Shown here piece by piece: positions 1 to 7,642 of a stretch of 10,427 nucleotides of DNA; the first letter of the stretch is position 1; each line of letters starts with the position of its first letter. The stretch lies in contig CAMWJT010000029.1 of NCBI GenBank assembly GCA_947174625.1, forward strand, positions 1 to 10,427, in the 5' to 3' direction. Below the pieces are notes generated by a model. It ran no database searches. It was not told the DNA's origin and saw only the letters and a program-made list of their open reading frames with translations. The position numbers and the translations under genes are program-made. This DNA is from an uncultured Ruminococcus sp. Its GTDB lineage: Bacteria > Bacillota > Clostridia > Oscillospirales > Ruminococcaceae.

Positions 1-1379
1 GTTATTTTATTTCTGAATTTTTCTAAGAATAATTTGAATTTTTTCTCAATCTCGTTCTGTTTCTGAATCCCGTAGGGGTCATCTGTTTCCAGAAAGACTT
101 CTAGTTCTTCTTCCGGGGGGATGTTGAATTCTGCTTCCAGATGCTTGGCTCGAAGTCTGTCGTCTGTCCATTCGCTGACAATTTCATAAATAAATGCCAC
201 GACCGGTGGACCGATGATAAATCCCGGAACACCCAGGATGGTACTCCCCAGGAGAACAGAAGAAATTGACCAGAACGGTTTTAATCCAATCGAACCGCCT
301 ACCATGTGCGGATCAAGATAATTCGCATCAAACTGTTGCAGGACAACAATCAGGATCACATAGGCAATGACCATCCGGGGATTGTCAAACAATACCAGGA
401 CACCGGTGATGAATCCGCCCACGAATGGTCCAAAAAACGGAACAACATTCGTCACACCCACAACTACGGCTAATAATACCGGATAGGGAAATGCAAACCA
501 GGGGAGCAGATTCAGAATCGACAGCAATACAAAACAGATGACACCAATTATCATGGAATCGACGACTTTACCACGGATTGCCGCACTGAATTTATGATTG
601 CCACGTCGGAGCATCCGGCGCATTTTGTTGGCTGTCTCCACAGGGAAGACACTGTAGGTGATTTTGCGGATCTGCCGGAATAATTTTTCTTTGTCAATTG
701 TGATATACATGGACAGGATCATGCCAATGACCAGATTATAGACAACGTTAAAAACGCTTTTGACACCGGTGTAGAAATAGTTGATTAATTTCTGCGCCTG
801 AAACGGCAGTTCCGAAAGCCATTTTTCTGTAGATTGAAACGCTGTCAGAAGCGTATTGTTGGCAAATGCGCCGACGGTTGTGGAATTGTCAAAAAACGAC
901 CGGTCCCGCAGTCTGACAAAGAAATTTTCCATCTGGGACGGCAGTGTTTTGGCAACACCGGCAATACTCTTGGAAATTTCCGGTACAATCAGTAATAATA
1001 ATAGTGCGATAAAAACAAATGCGGTAATCACCATGAGAATTGCCGAAGCAACATGGAGTCGCTTGGCAGTTTTTTCCGGATTAGAACTTTTCGGCATCCG
1101 CCAGGCACGAAGATTGCGTTCCCAGAAGTTTGCAATCGGTTCGAGAAGATATGCCAGTGCCAGTCCCCAGATCACAGGACTGATCCCGGTGAGAACCATA
1201 GCAATAAAGCTGGAAATACTCCCCAGATACTGGATCAGATAATAGAACAGGATGACGGCGGCGATCGTCAGGAACATCCACAGGGATTTTGCCGCCTGTT
1301 GTTTCCAGTTTTCCGGATCGCTATCCGGTGTGGAATTTGTATTTAAATCAGAATTTTTGCTTTCGTTGGTTTCCTGCAT
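1..1379 (-). CDS. AI-2E family transporter (PF01594-type membrane protein), C-terminus cut by window edge
   Basis: The frame is open from an ATG at 1379 to the left edge with no stop: 459 residues are visible and the C-terminus is missing. A polar N-terminal tail (about 1-30) precedes hydrophobic segments near 33-52, 55-80, 108-133, 205-227, 273-297, 298-330, 336-349 and 368-400. The family hallmark is the stretch near 308-322, reading NVVPFFGPFVGG. It is followed by DPHMVGG (356-362) and a G-rich GVPGFIIGPP (383-392). A charged tail follows from about 403. Family members have been linked to autoinducer-2 export and to Na+/H+ antiport, so the substrate here is unknown. The start is supported by AGAAAGGA about 7 bases upstream. 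It begins 37 bases after the ppk1 stop on the same strand, so the two are probably co-transcribed. Family confidence is high; function confidence is low. Confidence 0.88.
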   Translation of the reverse strand, partial: MQETNESKNSDLNTNSTPDSDPENWKQQAAKSLWMFLTIAAVILFYYLIQYLGSISSFIAMVLTGISPVIWGLALAYLLEPIANFWERNLRAWRMPKSSNPEKTAKRLHVASAILMVITAFVFIALLLLLIVPEISKSIAGVAKTLPSQMENFFVRLRDRSFFDNSTTVGAFANNTLLTAFQSTEKWLSELPFQAQKLINYFYTGVKSVFNVVYNLVIGMILSMYITIDKEKLFRQIRKITYSVFPVETANKMRRMLRRGNHKFSAAIRGKVVDSMIIGVICFVLLSILNLLPWFAFPYPVLLAVVVGVTNVVPFFGPFVGGFITGVLVLFDNPRMVIAYVILIVVLQQFDANYLDPHMVGGSIGLKPFWSISSVLLGSTILGVPGFIIGPPVVAFIYEIVSEWTDDRLRAKHLEAEFNIPPEEELEVFLETDDPYGIQKQNEIEKKFKLFLEKFRNKI

Positions 1380-1416
1380 AGAATTGTCCTTTCTGGAATT
1401 TATTTTAAAAATTTAT

Positions 1417-3465
1417 TTATTTTGCGCCTTCTTCTGCCTGGAGATACTGCGTTTCCTGGGCATTTATCCTGGGCAATCCGGATTTTGCCGGGCTGAAACT
1501 GCCGTCCGGCTGTCCAAGACGGGCTTTCTGATTGTCACACTGAAACAGTGTCATCAGATTTAAAATCTGCGTTTTCAATGCCGGATCTAAGATCGGCGCA
1601 GCGACTTCTACACGATGGACTGTGTTTCTTGTCATGAAATCCGCAGAACTGATGTAAATCCGGGAACGTTCTCCGATCCCTGCAATATAGATCCGGCTGT
1701 GTTCCAGATAACGACCCACAATGCTGACAATCCGGATGTTGTCTGTATAGCCCGGAATCCCCGGTTTCAGACAGCAGATCCCCCGGACAACCAGTTCTAT
1801 CCGCACACCTGCCTGGGATGCTTCGCAGAGTTTATCCATGATGTCCCGGTCACTGATTGAGTTAATCTTTGCACCGAAATATGCTGTTTCACCGTTCTTT
1901 GCATGTAAGATCTCTTCGTCAAGCATTGCTAAAATTCTGCTTTTCAGACATAACGGCGCAACCAGTAATTGCTTGGTATCTTCTACCAGAGAATCCGTAG
2001 AAAGTGCATCAAAGACATGCCGGGCATCTTCCGCAATTTCCGGATTTGCTGTCATGAGTGATAAATCTGTATAAAGTCTGGACGTTTTTTCGTTGTAATT
2101 GCCTGTGCCGATCTGCGTGAAGTTCTGAATCATGCCATCTGATTTTCTTGTAATTAATAATAATTTAGAATGCACTTTCATGTTATGAGGTCCGTAAATT
2201 ACCGTGCATCCGGCATCTACCAGACGGTCTGCACAGCGGATGTTGTGTTCTTCGTCGAATCTTGCACGGAGTTCTACCAGTACAAGCACTTCCTTGCCGT
2301 TTTCCGCCGCCTGACAGAGCGCTTCAATGACCTGGCTGTGAGATGCTAATCTGTAAAGCGTGATTTTAATCGAAATCACGTCCGGATCAAGCGACGCTTC
2401 GTTCAGTAATCTCAAAAACGGCGACATGGATTCATAGGGATAAGATAATAATAAATCATGATCCGCAATCTGGGACATCATGCTTTCTCTTGCGGAAATA
2501 TCCGGTCTGTTCTGCGGTTTCTGGACGGGATATTTTAACTCTCTGACACGTTCTGGATCAGTAATCAGATCACTGATTTTGTAGACAAAAGATAAATCTA
2601 ACGGTGTTTCTTCCAGAAATAATTGCTTCCGAGAGAGTTTCAGCTTTCTTAATAGATATGCCATAGCATCTTCATCTAACATGCTGTTCATCTGGAGCCG
2701 GACGGGTTCACGCTTCTTGCGCTTGCGGATCAGATCTTCTACGATGTCCCGGAAATCCGTCTCTTCGTCGGCGGCAGAACCGTCAAACCGGATCGCACCG
2801 CTCCGGGTAATCCGAATTAACGCAGAATCCAGGACTTTGTAATTCTTAAATGCCTGGGGCGCAAAATGCAGGATCATATCTTCCAGCAAAATAAATCTGC
2901 CTGTCTTATCCAGACGGATGACTCTGTCTGTCCGGCTGCCGGCAGGGATGACACCGAGTTTTACACCTTTTTTGGATGCCAGATGCACAATGATATAAAT
3001 TTCTTTGTTCCGGAGAAATGGGAACGGCTGTCGTTTTTCAATAATAATCGGGGATAATAACGGCTTGACTTCCCGTTTGAAATATAATTCCAGGAATTCT
3101 TTTTCTTCCGGTGTGGCATCTGAGAAAGTCACATGCCGGATGCCGTAAGCGCCGAGCTTTTTCATGGTTTCAGAGTATGCCCGGTCTTTGCGTGGCAATA
3201 ATGTGGAGATTTCTCCGAGCATGGCTTTGCACTGTTGTTTCGGGGTCATTCCGGAACGGGAATCTTTTGCCTTGGGCATTTCTTTCATCCGGTCAAGCAT
3301 TGTGCCGATTCTGACCTGAACGAATTCGTCCAGGTTGCTTTGATAGATTGCTGAAAAATTCAGTTGCTCCAGTAAGGGAACTTGCTCGCTCTCGGCTTCT
3401 TCCAGTACCCTGGAATTGAAGGCAATCCAGGAAAGCTCCCGGTTCTGGTAATAAGGCTGTATCAT
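1417..3465 (-). CDS. ppk1: Polyphosphate kinase 1
   Basis: A cytoplasmic or membrane-associated enzyme that reversibly transfers the terminal phosphate of ATP onto inorganic polyphosphate. The 682 residues are full length for the family (E. coli Ppk is 688). In order: the N-terminal helical domain opens with NRELSWIAFN (8-17) and carries SNLDEFVQVRIG (43-54); a middle 'head' domain spans about 120-310; two phospholipase-D-like C-terminal domains follow. The phosphorylated histidine is H432 in KVHSK, and the second conserved histidine is H589 in YLEHSRIY, matching E. coli H435 and H592. ISIKITLYRL (364-373) and GTGNYNEKTSRLYTD (453-467) are also typical. The ATG at 3465 has AAAGGAG 8 bases upstream. 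It is the first gene of a probable two-gene operon with the AI-2E transporter. No defect is visible. Confidence 0.97.
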   Translation of the reverse strand: MIQPYYQNRELSWIAFNSRVLEEAESEQVPLLEQLNFSAIYQSNLDEFVQVRIGTMLDRMKEMPKAKDSRSGMTPKQQCKAMLGEISTLLPRKDRAYSETMKKLGAYGIRHVTFSDATPEEKEFLELYFKREVKPLLSPIIIEKRQPFPFLRNKEIYIIVHLASKKGVKLGVIPAGSRTDRVIRLDKTGRFILLEDMILHFAPQAFKNYKVLDSALIRITRSGAIRFDGSAADEETDFRDIVEDLIRKRKKREPVRLQMNSMLDEDAMAYLLRKLKLSRKQLFLEETPLDLSFVYKISDLITDPERVRELKYPVQKPQNRPDISARESMMSQIADHDLLLSYPYESMSPFLRLLNEASLDPDVISIKITLYRLASHSQVIEALCQAAENGKEVLVLVELRARFDEEHNIRCADRLVDAGCTVIYGPHNMKVHSKLLLITRKSDGMIQNFTQIGTGNYNEKTSRLYTDLSLMTANPEIAEDARHVFDALSTDSLVEDTKQLLVAPLCLKSRILAMLDEEILHAKNGETAYFGAKINSISDRDIMDKLCEASQAGVRIELVVRGICCLKPGIPGYTDNIRIVSIVGRYLEHSRIYIAGIGERSRIYISSADFMTRNTVHRVEVAAPILDPALKTQILNLMTLFQCDNQKARLGQPDGSFSPAKSGLPRINAQETQYLQAEEGAK

Positions 3466-3508
3466 AACAGGTTCTCCTTTAATTTAATTTAATATTAATT
3501 AATTAATT

Positions 3509-3529
3509 TATAATAATACTATTATTATA
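3509..3529. repeat. A+T-only inverted repeat overlapping the ppk1 -10 box
   Basis: A perfect 10-1-10 inverted repeat with arms TATAATAATA (3509-3518) and TATTATTATA (3520-3529) around a single C at 3519. Its right arm contains the minus-strand -10 hexamer of the ppk1 promoter. It could be an operator, but palindromes of only A and T also arise by chance in such composition. A similar palindrome overlaps the aspartate kinase stop codon at 5065-5084. Confidence 0.5.
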
Positions 3530-3551
3530 GCATAGAATCCGGGAAAAGCAA
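3524..3551 (-). promoter_or_regulatory. Promoter of ppk1
   Basis: Reading on the minus strand, TTGCTT (3546-3551) is followed after 16 bases by TATAAT (3524-3529). The -10 is preceded by TGC, giving an extended -10. Transcription would start near 3517, leaving an A+T-rich leader of about 50 bases before the ATG at 3465. Confidence 0.72.
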
Positions 3552-3657
3552 ATAGTTTTTTGAAAATTTTTTTAAAATTAATCTGTCCGCCGGTCACATA
3601 CAGTCGTATTTGACAAAAAATCACTCTCAGACTTGGAAAATTCAGCTAATTTCCCTA

Positions 3658-3686
3658 TTGATTTTTGCGTCGAAATCGCATATAAT
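3658..3686 (+). promoter_or_regulatory. Promoter of the aspartate kinase gene
   Basis: TTGATT (3658-3663), a 17-base spacer, then a perfect TATAAT (3681-3686). The predicted start point near 3693 leaves a leader of about 43 bases before the ATG at 3736. That is too short for a lysine riboswitch, and none is visible. Because this promoter lies downstream of the earlier in-frame TTG at 3610, it also decides the start of the gene. The rest of the spacer between the two divergent promoters (3552-3657) shows no other convincing site. Confidence 0.7.
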
Positions 3687-3735
3687 TATAATAATTAAAA
3701 TTTATTCAATTTATCAAGAAAGGTTTGTAGGTAGT

Positions 3736-5067
3736 ATGAAAACTGGTTCTAAAGTTGTCAAATTCGGCGGCAGCAGTCTTGCTGATGCCGGTCAGATCCG
3801 CAAAGCCGCTGAAATTATCAAGAGTGATCCCGAACGTCGCTTCGTTGTTCCCTCTGCACCCGGAAAACGCTTCGCTGAGGATGTTAAAATTACGGATATG
3901 CTCTATGCCTGCTATGAAAAGGCAAGCCTTGGCGAAAATTTCGATGCGGATTTTCAGAATATCAAAAATCGTTATCAGGAAATTATCCAGGATCTGGGCA
4001 TTGATCTGTCTCTGGAAGCAGAATTTGAAATGATCAGAAACAATCTGGCAACCTCCGGCAGAGAATATGCCGCAAGCCGTGGCGAATTCCTCAACGGGAT
4101 TATCATTGCAAAATTTTTAAATTATGAATTTGTCGACGCTGCGGATGTGATTGTCTTTGGTGATGATGGTGTGATGGATCGCCATGCGACAAGGACAAAA
4201 CTCCGGGAACGTCTTGAAAATTCTGAAAATGCAGTCATCCCCGGCTTTTATGGGAAATCCGTCAGCGGTGTTGTCCGGACGTTCTCCCGTGGCGGTTCGG
4301 ATGTAACCGGTTCTCTTGTAGCAAGGGCAATGCGTGCTGCTGTTTATGAGAACTGGACGGATGTTTCTGGTGTTCTGGTTGCTGATCCCCGTGTTGTAGA
4401 AAATCCCGTTGTGATTCCTGTCATCACTTATAAGGAACTCCGGGAGCTGTCCTATATGGGCTTTTCTGTCCTGCATGAAGATGCTATTTTCCCCGTCCGG
4501 ACTGCCGGTATCCCGATTAATATCCGTAATACCAATAAGCCGGAAGATGCCGGGACGCTGATCATTCCTGACAGCGATACAGAAGAAACCGTTACCCGGA
4601 CAATTACCGGGATTGCCGGCAAAAAAGGCTTCTGTGCAATCAACATGGAAAAAGCCATGATGAACAGTGAAGTCGGATTTGTCCGGGATGTCCTGAATAT
4701 CTTTGCAGATAGTAATATCCCAGTGGAGCATATGCCGTCCGGGATTGATACCCTGAGCATTATCGCTGCTGCGGATGCCATCAAGGGCAGAGAAGAAGAA
4801 CTCCTGGCACAGCTCCGGGAAGCTGTGAATCCGGATGCCATCGAGATTGAACCGGATATTGCACTGCTTGCCGTTGTGGGGCGTGGCATGCGGAGAACCA
4901 GAGGTACTGCCGCAAGGATTTTCGCATCTCTGGCACATGCTCGGATCAATGTGAAGATGATTGACCAGGGATCAAGCGAATTAAACGTCATTGTCGGCGT
5001 GAATGAGCATGATCTGCACCAGGCAATCCGTTGCATTTATGACGCATTTATTGCTTCCACATTATGA
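3736..5067 (+). CDS. lysC: Aspartate kinase (aspartokinase)
   Basis: Catalyses ATP-dependent phosphorylation of L-aspartate, the first step towards lysine/diaminopimelate, threonine and methionine. From the ATG at 3736 it has 443 residues, normal for a monofunctional aspartokinase. The amino-acid kinase domain (about 5-275) starts with VVKFGGSS (7-14) and has SRGGSDVTGS (184-193), TDVSGV (208-213) and ADPR (216-219). Two ACT-type regulatory regions follow (about 295-372 and 378-443); VVGRGM (380-385) and IDQGSSELNVIVGV (409-422) are typical of the allosteric amino-acid site, so feedback inhibition is expected. The frame is open back to a TTG at 3610, but that is upstream of the promoter, and family proteins begin just before KVVKFGG. 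AAGAAAGG lies 12 bases before the ATG, a longish spacing. It stands alone, divergent from ppk1. The symbol is by function; which aspartokinase paralogue this is cannot be told. Confidence 0.95.
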   Translation: MKTGSKVVKFGGSSLADAGQIRKAAEIIKSDPERRFVVPSAPGKRFAEDVKITDMLYACYEKASLGENFDADFQNIKNRYQEIIQDLGIDLSLEAEFEMIRNNLATSGREYAASRGEFLNGIIIAKFLNYEFVDAADVIVFGDDGVMDRHATRTKLRERLENSENAVIPGFYGKSVSGVVRTFSRGGSDVTGSLVARAMRAAVYENWTDVSGVLVADPRVVENPVVIPVITYKELRELSYMGFSVLHEDAIFPVRTAGIPINIRNTNKPEDAGTLIIPDSDTEETVTRTITGIAGKKGFCAINMEKAMMNSEVGFVRDVLNIFADSNIPVEHMPSGIDTLSIIAAADAIKGREEELLAQLREAVNPDAIEIEPDIALLAVVGRGMRRTRGTAARIFASLAHARINVKMIDQGSSELNVIVGVNEHDLHQAIRCIYDAFIASTL

Positions 5068-5084
5068 TAATAATATTATTATCA
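5065..5084. repeat. Perfect A+T-rich palindrome containing the aspartate kinase stop codon
   Basis: Arms TGATAATAAT (5065-5074) and ATTATTATCA (5075-5084) form a perfect 20-base palindrome. Its first three bases are the TGA stop codon. The real intrinsic terminator begins 13 bases further on. It resembles the palindrome at 3509-3529. Its function is unknown and it may be compositional. Confidence 0.5.
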
Positions 5085-5096
5085 ATAAAATGAATA

Positions 5097-5132
5097 AAGA
5101 ACGGCAAAACTGCCGTTCTTCTTATATTTTAT
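5097..5132 (+). terminator. Intrinsic terminator of the aspartate kinase gene
   Basis: A perfect 10-bp stem, AAGAACGGCA (5097-5106) and TGCCGTTCTT (5111-5120), closes on an AAAC loop and is followed by a T-rich tract (CTTATATTTT). It sits 30 bases after the stop codon. Confidence 0.93.
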
Positions 5133-5160
5133 AGATTATATTTTATATTTTTTCCGGAGT

Positions 5161-5200
5161 GAATTACCCACCGTCTAAAGCCGTGGGATTTTTGTTTTAC
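5161..5200. repeat. Degenerate C/G hairpin with plus-strand T tail, terminator-like and reminiscent of IS200/IS605 ends
   Basis: CCCAC (5167-5171) and GTGGG (5183-5187) form the outer stem around an imperfect core with TAAAG, followed by ATTTTTGTTTT. It lies between the convergent ends of the aspartate kinase and the small exported protein. The sequence CCCACCG...TAAAG...GTGGG resembles the terminal hairpins of IS200/IS605-type elements (established for the family; resemblance from memory). No transposase or TnpB gene is present, so at most this is a remnant. It also fits the hairpin family seen at 5747, 7681 and 9522. The rest of 5085-5205 holds only the terminator at 5097. Confidence 0.45.
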
Positions 5201-5205
5201 TATTT

Positions 5206-5676
5206 TCAAGAAAGTATACCATCAAACAATTTCAAATCATATATTGTAATATATTTTTTGAATCGCAATCTTAATGACGCAGAATCCCTGGAAATGTCAC
5301 CTATGAACTCCCACTTATCGCAATTGATCACATTCACTTCATCAGCAGTCATTCCAGGATCAGCTAATGTTCCATAAATTACAAACATTGTTTCACCATT
5401 ACTATATACATCACTTGAAAGAACATCCTGCGGAATATTTCCGTGAAGTGCAACTATATAGGCATCATCCGTCCAAATTCCGTTCACATCTCCATTACAT
5501 AGCCAAAGTCCTGCTTCTGTAGAACCTGATGAAATCTGGTGAACAATAAAACACGATTCCTCCGCAATGGAATCCATAGAATTTAAAGTTATTTTTACAG
5601 GGATAATAAACGAGAAAAAAATCAATGTAAAAATAAATAGTATTGTTTTTTTAATCATGGTATTTAATTTGCTCAT
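5206..5676 (-). CDS. Small predicted exported or membrane-anchored protein, function unknown
   Basis: I do not recognise this family. From the ATG at 5676 the protein has 156 residues. A basic start (MSKLNTMIKK) is followed by a hydrophobic stretch at about 11-31 (ILFIFTLIFFSFIIP), which would act as a signal peptide or N-terminal anchor. There is no lipobox cysteine after it. The rest looks like a small extracellular domain of beta strands, with cysteines at 42, 60 and 109, an acidic central part and a basic ending RLRFKKYITIYDLK (136-149). An in-frame TTG at 5709 would lengthen it by 11 residues. I prefer the ATG because it keeps a standard signal-peptide N-terminus and has a GAAGAAG stretch 5 bases upstream and AGAGGA further back. 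No clear promoter is visible. It is a single-gene unit bounded by hairpins at 5161 and 5747. Confidence 0.72.
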   Translation of the reverse strand: MSKLNTMIKKTILFIFTLIFFSFIIPVKITLNSMDSIAEESCFIVHQISSGSTEAGLWLCNGDVNGIWTDDAYIVALHGNIPQDVLSSDVYSNGETMFVIYGTLADPGMTADEVNVINCDKWEFIGDISRDSASLRLRFKKYITIYDLKLFDGILS

Positions 5677-5746
5677 AATGACTTCTTCTGTTCCTCTCAA
5701 AAATTCCAAATATGAATCTACATAAGCAAATCATAATATTTTTGAT

Positions 5747-5775
5747 AATTCCCCATCTGTTCAGATGGGGAATTT
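5747..5775. terminator. Perfect 13-bp hairpin between two minus-strand genes
   Basis: Arms AATTCCCCATCTG (5747-5759) and CAGATGGGGAATT (5762-5774) pair perfectly around TT. It begins 4 bases after the end of the phosphate transporter gene, so it probably terminates that gene. The T tail is weak on the minus strand and slightly better on the plus strand. Confidence 0.75.
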
Positions 5776-5778
5776 GTT

Positions 5779-7560
5779 TCATGATATATTAGAAATGCTG
5801 TACTGGTGAGAGAACTTTTCAAAATTATCATTGAAATTCTTGTTGCCGAATTTGACTTTGTTCAGATAATCATGCGTCCCGAACATGCTGTGAGATGTCT
5901 CAATCACAGATACGGCAATGTTGGAGCAGTGATCGGAAATTCGCTCGAAATTGTTCAGAATGTCCGCCAGAGCAAAGCCTGTCTCAATCGTGCATGTACC
6001 TGCCTGCAACCTCCGGACGTGATTTGCCTTGATGTCTCTTGTCAGATAATCAATCACTTGTTCTAACGGTTCAATATCGGTAGCAGCCGTTTCATCAACG
6101 GTTTTATACACACGATAGGCACGTTCTAAAATATCCTCAATCGCATCTGTAAGGACTTCCATTTCTTTGATGGCATGCTCAGAAAAATGCAGTTTCTTGT
6201 CATGGATTTCTTTGGCAATATCCGCTAAATTAATGGCATGATCGCCAAGACGTTCAAAATCTCCGATGGCTCTCAGCACTCTGGAAGAAACCTGACTGTC
6301 ATGTTCAGACAATGCCTGCGAAGTTAACTGCACTAACGTTGTGCCGATCCTGTCTTCATAATCGTCAAGCTTGTCCTCATTTTTGGAGATTTTTTCCGCA
6401 ACTTTTTTATCATATTCTTTCAGGAGCGACATACTCAGGAGCATGGTTTCTTTGGCGAGTTTTGCCATTCTCCGGGATGCCTCATCACATTCTGTAACAG
6501 CAACGGACGGCGTTGTTAATAAACGCTTGTCCAATAAAGCATGCTTTTCTTCCACAGGTTCTTCGTTTTTATCCGGGAGTACTTTATTTGCAATTTTTTC
6601 CAGTCCCTTGGCAAACGGGAGCAACAGGATTGTTGTAGCAATATTAAATACCGTGTGGACAATGGCAATCCCGACAGAATTAATAATCCATCCGGAAAAA
6701 GCGAAATGAAAGATCATATTCAATACTTCATAGAGTGTTAAGAAAATCACTGTGCCGATAATATTAAATGCGATATGGATCACACCGACTTTTTTCGCAT
6801 TCCGGTTGACACCAAAACTGGAAATGACGGCTGTTACACAAGTACCGATATTCTGTCCCATAATAATCGGGATTGCCATCCCGAATGTAATCGCACCGGA
6901 AGAATCTGCCAGTCTCTGCAAAATTCCGATAGATGCGGCGGAACTTTGAATAATACCGGTCACGACAGTCCCGACCAGAACACCAAGAAACGGATTTTCA
7001 AATTTCGTCAGGAGTTGTTGAAACTCTTCTGAATCCTTGAGAGGAGCGACAGCATCTCCCATCAGTACCATGCCATACATCAGGACAGCAAAACCGACCA
7101 GAATCGAACCAATATCTTTCTTTCGTCCGTTTTTCGACATCATGATTAAAATCGCTCCGACCAGCGCAAAAATCAAAGAAAAATATTCCGGATTCAATAA
7201 AGACAGCCATAAGGGTCCTGCTGTGTCGACACCCATCAGACATAGTAACCATGTTGTGAAGGTCTTGCCGATATTGGCACCGATGATAATAACAACTGTC
7301 TGACTGACTTCCATGACACCACAGTTGACAAGTCCGACTAACATCACTGTGAGGGACGACGAAGATTGCAGGACGATTGTGATAAACGTCCCCAGAAACA
7401 GACTCAGCCAGGTATTGGACGTTAATTTTTTCAGCGCCTGCTCCAACTTACCGCCTGCCATTTTTTCCAGTCCGGACGACATCACGTTCATGCCGTAGAG
7501 GAAAAAGGCAAGTCCGCCGATGACTGTAATCACGGCAAGGACAATTTCTTTTGCACTCAT
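5779..7560 (-). CDS. Na+/phosphate cotransporter with C-terminal PhoU domain (NptA/YjbB type)
   Basis: Predicted to move phosphate across the membrane with sodium. From the ATG at 7560 it has 593 residues. Two inverted Na_Pi_cotrans repeats are visible. The first holds LQSSSSLTVM (64-73) and IIIGANIGKTFTTWLL (91-106). The second holds IIQSSAASIGI (203-213) and IIMGQNIGTCVTAV (232-245). QSSSS and QSSAA are the paired motifs that form the substrate site in this family. After the last membrane helix (about 292-315) comes a helical PhoU domain (about 357-560) with two repeats of the metal-binding pattern: FERLGDHAIN (435-444) and FERISDHCSN (538-547). The frame is open to a TTG at 7581, but the ATG has an AAAGGCGG ribosome site correctly spaced. 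The direction of transport (uptake or export) cannot be read from sequence. It is a single-gene unit. Confidence 0.94.
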   Translation of the reverse strand: MSAKEIVLAVITVIGGLAFFLYGMNVMSSGLEKMAGGKLEQALKKLTSNTWLSLFLGTFITIVLQSSSSLTVMLVGLVNCGVMEVSQTVVIIIGANIGKTFTTWLLCLMGVDTAGPLWLSLLNPEYFSLIFALVGAILIMMSKNGRKKDIGSILVGFAVLMYGMVLMGDAVAPLKDSEEFQQLLTKFENPFLGVLVGTVVTGIIQSSAASIGILQRLADSSGAITFGMAIPIIMGQNIGTCVTAVISSFGVNRNAKKVGVIHIAFNIIGTVIFLTLYEVLNMIFHFAFSGWIINSVGIAIVHTVFNIATTILLLPFAKGLEKIANKVLPDKNEEPVEEKHALLDKRLLTTPSVAVTECDEASRRMAKLAKETMLLSMSLLKEYDKKVAEKISKNEDKLDDYEDRIGTTLVQLTSQALSEHDSQVSSRVLRAIGDFERLGDHAINLADIAKEIHDKKLHFSEHAIKEMEVLTDAIEDILERAYRVYKTVDETAATDIEPLEQVIDYLTRDIKANHVRRLQAGTCTIETGFALADILNNFERISDHCSNIAVSVIETSHSMFGTHDYLNKVKFGNKNFNDNFEKFSHQYSISNIS

Positions 7561-7603
7561 GAGAAAACCGCCTTTCAGCAAAAATTAAAATTTTTATAAT
7601 TTT

Positions 7604-7630
7604 ATCTTAGCAGAAAAATATGAAAAGCAA
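7604..7630 (-). promoter_or_regulatory. Probable promoter of the Na+/phosphate cotransporter
   Basis: On the minus strand, TTGCTT (7625-7630) is followed after 15 bases by TAAGAT (7604-7609), preceded by TGC to give an extended -10. The spacer is short, but an extended -10 tolerates this. The predicted leader is about 37 bases. The -35 and the bases after it (TTGCTTTTC) are identical to those of the ppk1 promoter. Confidence 0.55.
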
Positions 7631-7642
7631 CAGCATGATTAT

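Noticed and set aside
856..1563. Plus-strand open frames across the AI-2E transporter and the ppk1 3' end
   Set aside because: They overlap each other and the two recognised minus-strand genes, with no ribosome sites or recognisable protein features.
3610..3615. TTGACA, a perfect -35 hexamer, 46 bases upstream of the chosen lysC -35
   Set aside because: No acceptable -10 lies 15-19 bases downstream (the sequence there is TTGGAA-like). The TTGATT/TATAAT pair further on is far better.
3687..3735. Lysine riboswitch or other leader element before aspartate kinase
   Set aside because: The predicted leader is only about 43 bases with no stem structure or leader peptide.
4117..4938. Long antisense open frame (273 codons) inside the aspartate kinase gene, with a second (4452-5036) in another frame
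   Set aside because: Both lie wholly opposite a well-supported gene, have no family resemblance, and have compositions expected of the reverse complement of G+C-biased codons.
7561..7581. Upstream TTG start for the phosphate transporter at 7581
   Set aside because: It would place the AAAGGCGG ribosome site inside the coding region. The ATG at 7560 is correctly spaced and gives a normal N-terminus.
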